From NCBI RefSeq assembly GCF_008933115.1, contig NZ_WBVO01000001.1, positions 682,001 through 746,000 of the forward strand: DNA of 64,000 bases, read 5' to 3'. The stretch comes from Phaeocystidibacter luteus. Its GTDB lineage: Bacteria; Bacteroidota; Bacteroidia; Flavobacteriales; Schleiferiaceae. A model generated the notes under the pieces. That model saw only the letters and a list, made by a program, of their open reading frames with translations. It did not search any database and was not told where the DNA came from. The position numbers were made by a program, and so were the translations under genes. Each line of letters opens with the position of its first letter. Position 1 is the stretch's first letter. This document shows, one piece after another, positions 16,340 to 25,011 of this stretch.

Positions 16340-17622
16340 GTGAGCACGATCCAATGGAAGACCTCTTCCGCGATCGAGCGGAGAGTTATGAGTATCCTTT
16401 TAATGAAAAGGATTGGTCAGCCTTAGAAGCAAGGCTCGACCGTGAAATGCCTACACGCGGTGGAAACTTTTGGGGATATGCACTATCCACCCTTCTACTC
16501 GTGAGCATTCCTTGGTGGCCGTGGAATATCGAAAACCACCAATCCGCTCCATCAAATACTACAGAACAGACCATGCCTGCACCTGCTGCAGCGGATGAGT
16601 CTATATCCGTAGCACCTAATTCTACAAATTCAGTCAGTGAAGATGCGACCGATTTGGCTGCACAAACCGAGTCGTCAAACCTTTCTACATCAAGTCAATC
16701 ACAAACACCAACAAGCACCACAACCGAGGTCTCACCTCAAACCAATACCCAGAGTACCAATCTCACGACAAGCCCTTCAGGCCCATCTTCAAGCAACACT
16801 TCAGTCAGCTTTGCAGATGCCCAGTCAGACGGAGCATCAAGCGAAGATTCTCAAGCTGAATCTAAGCGGAAGGCGATTGAGCACTTGCACCTCAACTCCC
16901 TTTCTCTGAATCGGGATGGACTCGCCATGGAGCCTACCCTCATACCAAATGATGAATCTCCCAATACTATTGAAGAGTTAATCGACGCACCCCTTGCGGT
17001 TACATCCGACTCCGAAGATGGAGGAGAAATCGTATCATCAGAAAACGACAAAGGATGGCAAACATGGCGTCCATTTGTGCTCGTTGGCAGTGAATACGGA
17101 GGTACCCAAATGAATAACTCACCAAGTCTAGGCTTCCGGGCAGGTGCAGGTATCCGTTATCAACCGTTCGAGCAGTGGAGCGCTTCGATTGGAGTGAACT
17201 ATGCCAACATTGGCTACACAGCTTATGGTGAAGAATACAAGCTAGCTTATGAGCTTCCACAGTATCATAACCTCGACTGGACCGACGGACATTGTTACAT
17301 GTTTGAATTCCCTATTGAGGTAAGGTGGCATCCACTTGATTGGCTCAACATAGGAACAGGCTTGCGTTCGTACTATATTCAGCGTGAGACGTACGATCTA
17401 TACGTGAAGAACGACTATGGTCCAACAGAGAAACACGGAGTGGAATATGAAGTACCTCACTCTGCGTTAATGGCCCACTGGATTATCAGTGCGGGCTTCG
17501 CTGTACCAGTTGGTAAGGATTACGTGGAGATAAAGCCTTTCTATCAAGTACCGCTAAAAGGAGTGGGACACGGAAGTGTTTGGTGGAACAGTGCTGGCGT
17601 ATCTATGATGTACCTATTCTGA
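16336..17622 (+). CDS. probable membrane anti-sigma partner with a C-terminal barrel-like domain
   Basis: A 428-residue protein translationally coupled to the ECF sigma gene. An acidic cytoplasmic segment (1-45, with EDLFRDRAESYEYPFNEKDW) is typical of Bacteroidota sigma partners. One transmembrane helix spans about 47-62, a long S/T/Q/P-rich low-complexity linker runs from about 68 to 180, and a beta-rich domain from about 240 to the end (GFRAGAGIRYQPFEQW, WSASIGVNYANIGY) looks like an outer-membrane barrel. An inner-membrane anchor joined to a barrel through a periplasm-length linker is unusual. The anti-sigma role is inferred from position and the N-terminal segment. Confidence 0.65.
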   Translation: MSEHDPMEDLFRDRAESYEYPFNEKDWSALEARLDREMPTRGGNFWGYALSTLLLVSIPWWPWNIENHQSAPSNTTEQTMPAPAAADESISVAPNSTNSVSEDATDLAAQTESSNLSTSSQSQTPTSTTTEVSPQTNTQSTNLTTSPSGPSSSNTSVSFADAQSDGASSEDSQAESKRKAIEHLHLNSLSLNRDGLAMEPTLIPNDESPNTIEELIDAPLAVTSDSEDGGEIVSSENDKGWQTWRPFVLVGSEYGGTQMNNSPSLGFRAGAGIRYQPFEQWSASIGVNYANIGYTAYGEEYKLAYELPQYHNLDWTDGHCYMFEFPIEVRWHPLDWLNIGTGLRSYYIQRETYDLYVKNDYGPTEKHGVEYEVPHSALMAHWIISAGFAVPVGKDYVEIKPFYQVPLKGVGHGSVWWNSAGVSMMYLF

Positions 17623-18537
17623 TACTACAATCAACTTTCCGTCGATTTCGATTTCTATCCAATTGGCACCTGGCATAGGTAGTTTTCGTTGGACCGTATA
17701 CTTGGCCTTCACATTGCTGAGCACAACCTCGTTTGGGCGAAACCATACCTTTTTGTCAAGCACCACTTTATCCAAGGGATGATTGAAGAATGCATTATTC
17801 TGCTCCACGGATAAAACAGATATCAATCCGAAGAGCCTAGCGGTTTCAAGGTTCTTGGGATTGCGGAATATCTCCTCTGATGTGCCGCTTTCAATAATTT
17901 GTCCGTCTTGAAAGACTACAATTTGATCCGCAATTCTCAAGGCGTCAACCGGGTCGTGCATGACTGAAATAGTGGTCATCTTCTCTTTAGCGAATAATTC
18001 TCTCAGAGCCGGAATGAAGTCATGCTTGTGAACCGGATCAAGATTCGAAAAGGGTTCATCCATCAGTAGAACTTCGGGTTCTGCCAAAAGCGTTTGCGCT
18101 AAGGCTACCCGTTGAAGCTGTCCCCCACTCAAATGCTTTGCTTTCCGTTGCTCTAGATTGCTGATTTCAAGCTCGTTCAGCCATTTCTTGATTCTATCGG
18201 CCCGCGCGTCATCATCGTGAGAAAGAATGTACTTCCTCAAGTTTTCCACAACTTTCATGTGTGGATCTTGACCAAAGTCTTGTCGAACCAGCTTAATCTT
18301 GTCGTTACCAGGAACAAGCCTCTCCTCTGCTCCTTTCACTCGTTCATCCCGCCACAAGATCTCTCCTTCTCCAGGCTGTAGAAGTCCCGCCAAGCATTTG
18401 AGGAAAGTCGTTTTGCCACTTCCAGAACGTCCCACTATGGCGACTCTAGCACCTTCAGAACAGCTCCATGAAGGCACGTCTAATGCGAACTCGGTCTCAT
18501 CTGAATACTGATATTGAAGGTTTCGTACTTCGAGCAT
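17614..18537 (-). CDS. ABC transporter ATP-binding protein without a linked permease
   Basis: A 307-residue ABC ATPase. Walker A GRSGSGKT is at 36-43, the signature LSGGQLQR near 137, Walker B EVLLMDEP near 160, and the switch histidine in SVMHDP near 197. A C-terminal extension of about 80 residues has TOBE-like strands (KVWFRPNEVVLSN). This size and extension resemble FbpC/PotA-type importers of iron, polyamine or sulphate. No permease or binding protein lies nearby, so the partner must be encoded elsewhere. Its end overlaps the convergent anti-sigma gene by nine bases. Confidence 0.85.
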   Translation of the reverse strand: MLEVRNLQYQYSDETEFALDVPSWSCSEGARVAIVGRSGSGKTTFLKCLAGLLQPGEGEILWRDERVKGAEERLVPGNDKIKLVRQDFGQDPHMKVVENLRKYILSHDDDARADRIKKWLNELEISNLEQRKAKHLSGGQLQRVALAQTLLAEPEVLLMDEPFSNLDPVHKHDFIPALRELFAKEKMTTISVMHDPVDALRIADQIVVFQDGQIIESGTSEEIFRNPKNLETARLFGLISVLSVEQNNAFFNHPLDKVVLDKKVWFRPNEVVLSNVKAKYTVQRKLPMPGANWIEIEIDGKLIVVSE

Positions 18538-18564
18538 AGCGCGAAAGTGATAATTGAATGTTCG

Positions 18565-20817
18565 TTAAAGTCCTAGAAGGTAATTGACCTCATCGATGGT
18601 CTTCCCAATGCGTTCCGATTGTGCGCTGTTGAAAATGAACTCTTTCTCGCGTTCTGTCAAGTGCCAACTCAAGGCAATGTCTGTTTCATTTTCAGTCATT
18701 AACTGGAACGAGATTATTTCCATCGGAAAATCTACCCAAGAAGATGCAAAGCTCAAGTGTTCTGATGCCGAAAACCCTTGCAAATTGGCGAATGAATTAA
18801 CTACGCCCCCTATGGGCTTAATTAACGCATCAAATCTTGACTGATAGGGCGACCCGGCGATCTCGTCGCTCGGCGGTTCATTCGCCATCAATTGAACGAA
18901 TACAACTCCGCTGGTGTTCTCTTCAATCCAATCTCTGCACTGATAAATCACTCGCAGGGACAACTCAAATCCATTGTTATCTCTAGCTCCAGCGTCAATC
19001 ACCTCCATTCGTGGTTCTGAGGGCATGGACGCTAGCGGTGTAATGTATGGGAACGTTGCACTAAGTCTTAACGCCGAGGTAGTTCTAAGCGAGTCACTTC
19101 GCTGATTTTTGAAAAACCTGAAAAAGTCCACACCGTCTATTTCGAGGGAGGTTACATCGGAAAACTCGTTTGTATTTCTCATCAAGTACGACACTCCGAT
19201 ATTGGAAATCATGAGGCGACGGCCTTCGTTAATCACCGTAGGCGATAGAATCATCCAGGGAATTTGTGCTGAGCGCTCCAGACCTTCATACTTCGACCAT
19301 CGAGTCGGGAAAACGTGATTGGTATTCGCATCGAGCTGGCGTTCAAAAGCCCAACCTCTGTCGTAGTTGTATGTACTTCCCGCATCCTGAAACTTCTTCA
19401 ATGACCAAAACAAATCATTGGAAATCAGCGAGAAACCAATCGGATTAAGGATATCCTTCCCGAGGTTTACGTAGGCTTGTTTATCGAACTCGCCAATTGC
19501 AGAGGCGCTTACCCCTCGGTGTTCTAGTTCTCGGAAATAAGCGGTTCCCACCATTCCTCCGGACGAACCAGTGATGAGAAAGCAGTTGTCCCAAAACTTG
19601 CCGTTGGTTTCACTGTCAAGCCTTTGCAACATCGAGAAGCTCCACAACGAACTTCTCAGGCCTCCGCCAGAAGAGTTCAACAGAATCAGCTTGGGTTTGC
19701 TTTCGCCTGTTTTTGCTTTCCACTTTTCCAGTGTGCTTATCAGCAGTGCTTTATCGCGCTCCATTTCTTGTGGACCGCACAGCTTTTCAAGCTCAGAAAT
19801 GGTGTAAACGGCAGGATCGGTTTCGTATTCCAACCCAAAGGCATAGTGATCCTTTTGAAAATATGGAGTTCCAGAAAGGTAATTGATGATCAAGACTCCC
19901 CCCATCAAAATGCCAAATGTCCAGCTCTTGAATCGCGAATAAATAGCACCAACAATCATTAAATAGAAGGTCAACAAAAGAACGATGCTCGCTCCGGCTG
20001 GAATCATCAGAATGGGCTGATCTGCGAAATAGCCCAGGCTGAGCATAACAACGGTTACAATCAACAAAAACAGCGCTGCATTTGAGTGGTGTTGTTGGAG
20101 TATCTGGAGTAGGTCGCTCTTTGCATAGTGACTCGTATCCCTCGCCCAGCGTACACTATGAAAATTCTTCAGATAAGTCACTACGCGATGGTGTCCTTCT
20201 AAATCAAGTTTGTCGGCCGACTTCTCCTCTACGATGACTAGGCGAAGTGTCTTATCTAGCCGCTCGCCTATCTTTTCAAACACACGAGATCGAATGGTGC
20301 TGAAAAACCAACTAAAAGAAACGGTAAGGCTCGTGACCACCCCTCCAAACATTCCGCCAATATTGGCGAGAATCCACGGCCAGTGCATCCCATCGGCATT
20401 GAGCTCCTGAAAAATCTGGTAGGCATAGAAGAAAAAGAAGGCTACAGGGATGATGCTGTTATTAAAACTGAAGCGATAGAGAGGCCTTGACAGTGTTGCC
20501 AAAAACGGAAACCTGTGAGAATAAAAGATGTAGGATGAAATGTGAAATGCCATCGTGAACAGGCCAAGGACGACCCCAACGATGAAGTAAGAAAGAGGAT
20601 TTACCTTTTCTAGGTATTCAGGTGTACTGAACAGGTATGGAATTCCGAGCGTTTTGAAGAATGAACCACTGGCCATGCCAAATAGTAGCACCCAGAAAGC
20701 CAGAAACAACCAGCTTCGTTTTAGGTGATGTGCTAATAATTGGATGGGGAAAAATCGGGCAAGCGCAAGTGCGTATAGCTTTACTTGCAGCCATATTTTT
20801 CTTTGTGATTCGGTCAT
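18565..20817 (-). CDS. membrane-anchored patatin-like phospholipase
   Basis: A 750-residue protein. The first half has about eight hydrophobic segments in two groups (about 30-165 and 245-315). The second half is a patatin-type lipase: the oxyanion-hole segment SSGGGLRSS near residue 385, the nucleophile motif GSSGG near 423, and a DAGARDNNG segment near 615 carrying the catalytic aspartate. Patatins use a Ser-Asp dyad to release acyl chains from phospholipids. The membrane half suggests action at the inner membrane. The start overlaps the upstream DUF1569 gene by four bases. Domain assignment is by motif only. Confidence 0.75.
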   Translation of the reverse strand: MTESQRKIWLQVKLYALALARFFPIQLLAHHLKRSWLFLAFWVLLFGMASGSFFKTLGIPYLFSTPEYLEKVNPLSYFIVGVVLGLFTMAFHISSYIFYSHRFPFLATLSRPLYRFSFNNSIIPVAFFFFYAYQIFQELNADGMHWPWILANIGGMFGGVVTSLTVSFSWFFSTIRSRVFEKIGERLDKTLRLVIVEEKSADKLDLEGHHRVVTYLKNFHSVRWARDTSHYAKSDLLQILQQHHSNAALFLLIVTVVMLSLGYFADQPILMIPAGASIVLLLTFYLMIVGAIYSRFKSWTFGILMGGVLIINYLSGTPYFQKDHYAFGLEYETDPAVYTISELEKLCGPQEMERDKALLISTLEKWKAKTGESKPKLILLNSSGGGLRSSLWSFSMLQRLDSETNGKFWDNCFLITGSSGGMVGTAYFRELEHRGVSASAIGEFDKQAYVNLGKDILNPIGFSLISNDLFWSLKKFQDAGSTYNYDRGWAFERQLDANTNHVFPTRWSKYEGLERSAQIPWMILSPTVINEGRRLMISNIGVSYLMRNTNEFSDVTSLEIDGVDFFRFFKNQRSDSLRTTSALRLSATFPYITPLASMPSEPRMEVIDAGARDNNGFELSLRVIYQCRDWIEENTSGVVFVQLMANEPPSDEIAGSPYQSRFDALIKPIGGVVNSFANLQGFSASEHLSFASSWVDFPMEIISFQLMTENETDIALSWHLTEREKEFIFNSAQSERIGKTIDEVNYLLGL

Positions 20818-21269
20818 CTTTCCATCAATCCAAATTGTGCGAGGTGGTGCCTTATATGCTTGCGATTCAGCATTAGCGCCTCTTCTCCATTTAGAACACC
20901 AAAATCAGGATGAACCATACGATAGTTGGGCTGACTTACAGCGCGCATCAAACTTGGCACTTCATTGAGGAAACGCTCGATGGCCGCATTCAGGTTCGGA
21001 GAAGAATCCACTTCTGTTTCAATAAAACCGACAGGCTTATCTGCAGATCTTGGAAAAGGCTTTGGGCCCATGAGAAACTGTTTGAGTGCAGGCAGTTTTT
21101 CTACCGGTTGTCTCAGTGGCCAGTCCTCACGGTTTTGTCCTAACAACAACGCATGATAAAGGTGATCTACCATCTGAACAGGAGTCATTTCTCCCCAAAG
21201 AGGTTTTACATCGTCATTCAAACGGCGCATGGCCACGGGAACTTCTTCGAGCAAAAAGGTATCAGTCAT
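20814..21269 (-). CDS. DUF1569 / DinB-like protein
   Basis: A 151-residue protein of the DUF1569 branch of the DinB four-helix superfamily. It shows the PLWGEMTPVQMVDHLYHALLLG segment with a conserved histidine, and closing HPDFGVLNGEEALMLNRKHIRHHLAQF with further histidines that probably bind a metal. The start at methionine 7 of the longer frame matches family N termini. It precedes and overlaps the patatin gene, so the two are translationally coupled. Substrate unknown; thiol-transferase-like roles are known for relatives. Confidence 0.82.
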   Translation of the reverse strand: MTDTFLLEEVPVAMRRLNDDVKPLWGEMTPVQMVDHLYHALLLGQNREDWPLRQPVEKLPALKQFLMGPKPFPRSADKPVGFIETEVDSSPNLNAAIERFLNEVPSLMRAVSQPNYRMVHPDFGVLNGEEALMLNRKHIRHHLAQFGLMER

Positions 21270-21313
21270 GACACTAAGATAAGCCACAGCTTTGCTCTTT
21301 GCTCCATGTTCAA

Positions 21314-22006
21314 TTAAAAAGGTTGAAACGGATCCATGACTTCCTTATCTGATTCAGGAGGATCGCAAAAGATGTAACCAAAGCTCAAACTGAAGCTTGA
21401 AGTTGGACCGCCATACGGATAGAATTTCCGAAAAGTATCCACAGATCCTTTCCCTACTTGTGGATTGGCATATCGGTAATTTGCGCCAATGGTAATCTGA
21501 TCCGAACCCCATTGGAAGGAATAGAACAATCCAGCCTGCAAGTGCCAGGTTGAGCTTGAGCCCTTCATGAATCGGTCTTGTCGCACTTGTCCCCCGCTCG
21601 TATATTCTCCACTAAAAGTTCCAGTGCCAACACCCCATCCAGCATTGAAATCACCGCCTATTGGACCGTATATCAAACGTCTATAACCGAGTGACATGGA
21701 TACGGTGTGCCAATAGAACGTCACGTCATACAGTCGATCGGTTTCGCTGTTGAAATGAATCGCGGTCGAATCTAAGTTTCGTGCACCTGTTAAGTTGTAT
21801 CCGAAATCTAAGTAGAGGTTGTACTTCTCAGTCTTGTAGAAGTAATGCATGGCATTAATTCCCATTCCTGGTGCGGGATTCCCGTCAATAGGATTCGAAT
21901 AGTTCAAATGGAGTTGTACTTGATTGAAGTACATATCCATGAATGACCGTTGTCCAAAGGAGAATGTAGATACGCAGAGTGCGAGTGAAAGGAGAGCGAG
22001 TTTCAT
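21314..22006 (-). CDS. outer-membrane beta-barrel-like protein, unknown function
   Basis: A 230-residue exported protein. The start at 22006 gives a good signal peptide (MKLALLSLALCVSTFSFGQ); a longer frame would add an implausible leader that runs through the hairpin at 22021-22048. The mature part is rich in aromatic alternating strands (YNLYLDFGYNL, ITIGANYRYANP), and FSLSFGYIFCDPP lies near the end. No family was recognised. It lies between the DUF1569 gene and lpdA on the same strand. Confidence 0.68.
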   Translation of the reverse strand: MKLALLSLALCVSTFSFGQRSFMDMYFNQVQLHLNYSNPIDGNPAPGMGINAMHYFYKTEKYNLYLDFGYNLTGARNLDSTAIHFNSETDRLYDVTFYWHTVSMSLGYRRLIYGPIGGDFNAGWGVGTGTFSGEYTSGGQVRQDRFMKGSSSTWHLQAGLFYSFQWGSDQITIGANYRYANPQVGKGSVDTFRKFYPYGGPTSSFSLSFGYIFCDPPESDKEVMDPFQPF

Positions 22007-22020
22007 AGTCTCTAAAATAA

Positions 22021-22048
22021 GAAAAGCCCCGCTAATGCGGAGCTTTTC
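22021..22048 (-). terminator. intrinsic terminator of lpdA
   Basis: Arms AAAAGC-C-CCGC and GCGG-A-GCTTTT pair around a TAAT loop with one mismatch, and the minus strand continues TTTTCTTATTTT. It lies 18 bases past the lpdA stop, and may work in both directions. Confidence 0.8.
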
Positions 22049-22065
22049 CAGTATCAATAGTACTT

Positions 22066-23454
22066 CTACAAGTGAATCACTTCACCGTAGGCAGCTGCTG
22101 TTGCTTCCATCACGGCTTCCGACATAGTCGGGTGAGGGTGAACAGCCTTCAAAATCTCATGTCCGGTTGTTTCGAGCTTACGAGCAGCTACGATTTCTGC
22201 AATCATCTCGGTTACATTGGCACCAATCATGTGTGCGCCGAGAAGCTCGCCGTACTTCGCATCGTAAATCATCTTCACAAATCCACCTGGAGCTCCGGCA
22301 GCTTTTGCTTTACCAGATGCTGAGAATGGGAATTTACCAACCTTCAATTCGTAACCAGCTTCCTTAGCGGCAGCCTCTGTATAACCAACAGAGCTGATTT
22401 CAGGTGAGCAGTACGTACATCCTGGGATGTTGTTGTAATCGAGTGGCTCAGGATTCTCTCCAGCAATCTTCTCAACACAAATAATTCCCTCGGCAGAGGC
22501 AACGTGTGCAAGAGCCTGACCTGGGGCTACATCACCAATTGCGTAGTATCCATCCACATTCGTGCGGTAGAATTCGTCAACAGCAATCTTGCCCTTTTCA
22601 GTTTTGATGCCAGTTCCTTCCAAACCAATGTTTTCGATGTTTGCTTGAACACCTACAGCGCTCAATACGACATCAGCTTCGATGGTTTGCTCGCCCTTCT
22701 TGTCTTTGTAAGTAACAACACAACCGCTACCTGAAGTATCTACTTTAGTCACTTCAGCTCCGGTCTTCACATCAATCTTAGCTTTCTTGAAGGTACGCTC
22801 TAGTTCTTTTGAAACCTCTTCGTCTTCAACAGGAACGATGCGTGGCATGTATTCAACGATGGTCACTTTAGTTCCCATTGCGTTGTACACGTAAGCGAAC
22901 TCAACACCAATTGCACCTGAACCTACGATAACCATGCTCTTTGGCTGGTCTTTCAAAGTCATTGCCTCGCGGTAACCGATGATCTTTTTGCCATCTTGAG
23001 GAAGGCTTGGAAGCTCACGTGAACGGCCACCGGTTGCGATAATGATGTTCTTGGCAGAAACAGTTTTCTTTCCGCCCTTCTCGTCGGTCACCTCGATTTT
23101 CTTACCTGGCTTTACTACACCAGTACCGAAGATCACTTCGATTTTATTCTTCTTCATCAAGAATTCGATACCCTTGCTCATTCCTTCTGCTACGTTGCGG
23201 CTACGTGCTACAACCTTGCTGAAGTCATGTGAGGCATCTTTTACAGACAAACCGTAGTCTTCGGCGTGCTGCATATATTCGAATACTTGGGCGCTCTTAA
23301 TGAGGGCTTTTGTAGGGATACATCCCCAGTTCAAGCAAATGCCACCCAAATTCTCCTTTTCAATGATAGCGGTTTTCATACCTAGTTGTGCAGCGCGGAT
23401 TGCAGCTACATATCCACCGGGACCACTACCGAGAACGATCAAATCAAAATCCAT
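22066..23454 (-). CDS. lpdA: dihydrolipoyl dehydrogenase (E3)
   Basis: FAD-dependent pyridine-nucleotide disulphide oxidoreductase that reoxidises the lipoyl groups of 2-oxoacid dehydrogenase complexes. At 462 residues the length is typical. The FAD motif GSGPGGYVAAIRAAQLG is at 9-25, the redox disulphide C40/C45 sits in GGICLNWGCIPTK, the NAD motif GSGAIGVEFA lies near 178, AIGDV near 310, and the C-terminal catalytic HPHPTMSEAV near 442. It is monocistronic here, apart from its E1/E2 partners, and ends in a terminator. Confidence 0.97.
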   Translation of the reverse strand: MDFDLIVLGSGPGGYVAAIRAAQLGMKTAIIEKENLGGICLNWGCIPTKALIKSAQVFEYMQHAEDYGLSVKDASHDFSKVVARSRNVAEGMSKGIEFLMKKNKIEVIFGTGVVKPGKKIEVTDEKGGKKTVSAKNIIIATGGRSRELPSLPQDGKKIIGYREAMTLKDQPKSMVIVGSGAIGVEFAYVYNAMGTKVTIVEYMPRIVPVEDEEVSKELERTFKKAKIDVKTGAEVTKVDTSGSGCVVTYKDKKGEQTIEADVVLSAVGVQANIENIGLEGTGIKTEKGKIAVDEFYRTNVDGYYAIGDVAPGQALAHVASAEGIICVEKIAGENPEPLDYNNIPGCTYCSPEISSVGYTEAAAKEAGYELKVGKFPFSASGKAKAAGAPGGFVKMIYDAKYGELLGAHMIGANVTEMIAEIVAARKLETTGHEILKAVHPHPTMSEAVMEATAAAYGEVIHL

Positions 23455-23478
23455 GGGAGTCAGTTTTATTACGGTATG

Positions 23479-23486
23479 CGAAGGTA
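23479..23486 (-). promoter_or_regulatory. possible -7 box (TACCTTCG) of lpdA
   Basis: Minus-strand TACCTTCG, the recurring one-base variant of TAnnTTTG, 24 bases before the lpdA start. Confidence 0.45.
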
Positions 23487-23577
23487 AGTTATATGGCTTG
23501 AATTTCCTTCCTTCCAGAGAGCTTTGAGAATTTCATCTGAGAAGTCTATTTTCGGAAACTCAAATTTTACTTCTCTC

Positions 23578-24012
23578 ATGAATACGCTCGACGACGATTT
23601 AATTACTCCGGAAGACAATTATATGCTCAATGAAGAGCTGCGCGGAAATGTTTCAGTTTTCATAAGATGGGCACAAATCGTGGCTATATCCGTCATGGTC
23701 ATCGCCGGTCTTTTCATGCTCATTCTCATTACTGATTACCTTCTAAACTCGGTTTCAAGCACGAGCAAAAGCATGGGTGAGCACATCGGCAGTTTCATCA
23801 CGGTTGTGGTCATGAGTGTGGTCATCTATACATCGACCATTCTCTTGAAGGCCGTTGGTTCAAGTCGTGAGGCATTAAAACGAAGCAGTGGCGTCGAGGC
23901 AAAATACGCAATAGAGTACCTCGGTAAAGTTTTCAGAAACTGGGGAATCCTGCTTATGATTATCGCCTCCTTGTTCTTGCTTGGATTTATCTTTGGCTTG
24001 ATTATGAACTAA
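23578..24012 (+). CDS. membrane protein with four hydrophobic segments, unknown function (DUF5362-like)
   Basis: A 144-residue protein. I use the ATG at 23578, because the earlier TTG at 23524 would precede a TATTTTCG promoter-like box and adds a polar leader. Hydrophobic segments lie at about 28-52, 72-90 and 117-140, and the acidic N terminus is cytoplasmic. The overall pattern resembles Bacteroidota DUF5362 proteins, but I am not certain. It is divergent from lpdA and convergent with ridA, separated by five bases. Confidence 0.6.
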   Translation: MNTLDDDLITPEDNYMLNEELRGNVSVFIRWAQIVAISVMVIAGLFMLILITDYLLNSVSSTSKSMGEHIGSFITVVVMSVVIYTSTILLKAVGSSREALKRSSGVEAKYAIEYLGKVFRNWGILLMIIASLFLLGFIFGLIMN

Positions 24013-24017
24013 TCAAA

Positions 24018-24398
24018 CTATCGAACGGCAATACAGCTGATTTCCACATTGACATTCTTCGGAAGAACCGCAACCTGAACAGTTTCCCGTGCGGGAGCCG
24101 ACGGTCCATCGAAATACTTTGCGTATACCTCGTTGATATTCGCAAACTGTCCCATGTCTGAAATAAAGATGCTGCACTTCACAACATCGGAATAATCGAA
24201 ACCCGCTGCAGATAGCACGGCACCCAAGTTCTTCAAGACCATTTCAGTTTCAGTTTCAATGGAATCCATAACCATTTCTCCAGTTTTTGGGTCAATGGCT
24301 ATTTGGCCTGATACGTAAAGGGTATTCTCAAATTGAATCGCTTGGTTATACGGACCGATTGGCGCCGGTGCATCCTGCGTTTGAATGACTTTCTTCAT
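24018..24398 (-). CDS. ridA: RidA family enamine/imine deaminase
   Basis: A 126-residue Rid protein that hydrolyses reactive 2-aminoacrylate and similar enamines to ketoacids and ammonia. The family marks are APAPIGPYNQAI at the N terminus, LYVSGQIAIDPKTG, and the substrate-binding arginine in SAPARETVQVA. A start two codons earlier (24404) is possible, but MKKVIQT is the usual family opening and follows a perfect -7 box (24415-24422). It shares a very short divergent region with pabA. Confidence 0.93.
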   Translation of the reverse strand: MKKVIQTQDAPAPIGPYNQAIQFENTLYVSGQIAIDPKTGEMVMDSIETETEMVLKNLGAVLSAAGFDYSDVVKCSIFISDMGQFANINEVYAKYFDGPSAPARETVQVAVLPKNVNVEISCIAVR

Positions 24399-24414
24399 GA
24401 GCATTGAGTTTGCT

Positions 24415-24422
24415 CAAACTTA
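24415..24422 (-). promoter_or_regulatory. -7 promoter box (TAAGTTTG) of ridA
   Basis: An exact TAnnTTTG match on the minus strand, 16 bases before the ridA ATG, predicting a leader of about a dozen bases. Confidence 0.5.
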
Positions 24423-24424
24423 GG

Positions 24425-24432
24425 TATTTTCG
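24425..24432 (+). promoter_or_regulatory. possible -7 box (TATTTTCG) of pabA
   Basis: TATTTTCG lies two bases from the oppositely directed ridA box, and its last base is six bases before the pabA ATG, so a leaderless or near-leaderless pabA mRNA is predicted. The two boxes lie back to back. Confidence 0.4.
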
Positions 24433-24438
24433 CCTTCC

Positions 24439-25011
24439 ATGAAGATTCTCATTATCGATAATTACGATAGTTTCACGTACAATCTCGTACACGACCTTGA
24501 GCGCATACCTGAGGTTCAGGTAGATGTGGTTCGTAATGATCAAATCGACTTTGAGAACCTCGGCGCTTATGATCGATTCGTCATTTCACCTGGACCAGGT
24601 CTTCCTCATGAATCTGGCGATTTGTTGAAGTTCATCGAAGAGGTGGAATTCTCATCCAAACCTATTCTTGGCGTTTGCCTTGGACTTCAAGCCATGGTAA
24701 AGCACGAAGGAGGCGAACTGTATAATTTGGGAAATGTACGACATGGCACGTCCATGAAAATGAACATCCTTACCAACGCTGCAGAATATACCGGACTTCC
24801 AACTCAACAATCTGTTGGGCTTTACCACAGCTGGGCAGCGCTCGGCTCCGCATTACCGTCTTGCTTTGAGATTACCGCAGAATCAGAAGATGGCGTAATC
24901 ATGTCGGTAGCCCATAAAACCAAACCGTGGACGGCTTGGCAATATCATCCTGAAAGTGTGCTGAGTGAATTCGGAAGAGAGATCCTTCGAAATTGGGTAG
25001 AGCAGTTCTAA
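24439..25011 (+). CDS. pabA: glutamine amidotransferase subunit of aminodeoxychorismate/anthranilate synthase
   Basis: A class I glutaminase subunit of 190 residues that feeds ammonia to a chorismate-using partner (PabB for folate, TrpE for tryptophan). It begins ILIIDNYDSFTYNLV and has the SPGPG motif at 50-54, the nucleophile C80 in GVCLGLQA, and the triad partners H170/E172 in YHPES. The usual GVCLGHQ motif has leucine where histidine is common; this residue is not catalytic. No partner subunit lies in the window, so PabA and TrpG cannot be told apart with certainty. Confidence 0.85.
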   Translation: MKILIIDNYDSFTYNLVHDLERIPEVQVDVVRNDQIDFENLGAYDRFVISPGPGLPHESGDLLKFIEEVEFSSKPILGVCLGLQAMVKHEGGELYNLGNVRHGTSMKMNILTNAAEYTGLPTQQSVGLYHSWAALGSALPSCFEITAESEDGVIMSVAHKTKPWTAWQYHPESVLSEFGREILRNWVEQF

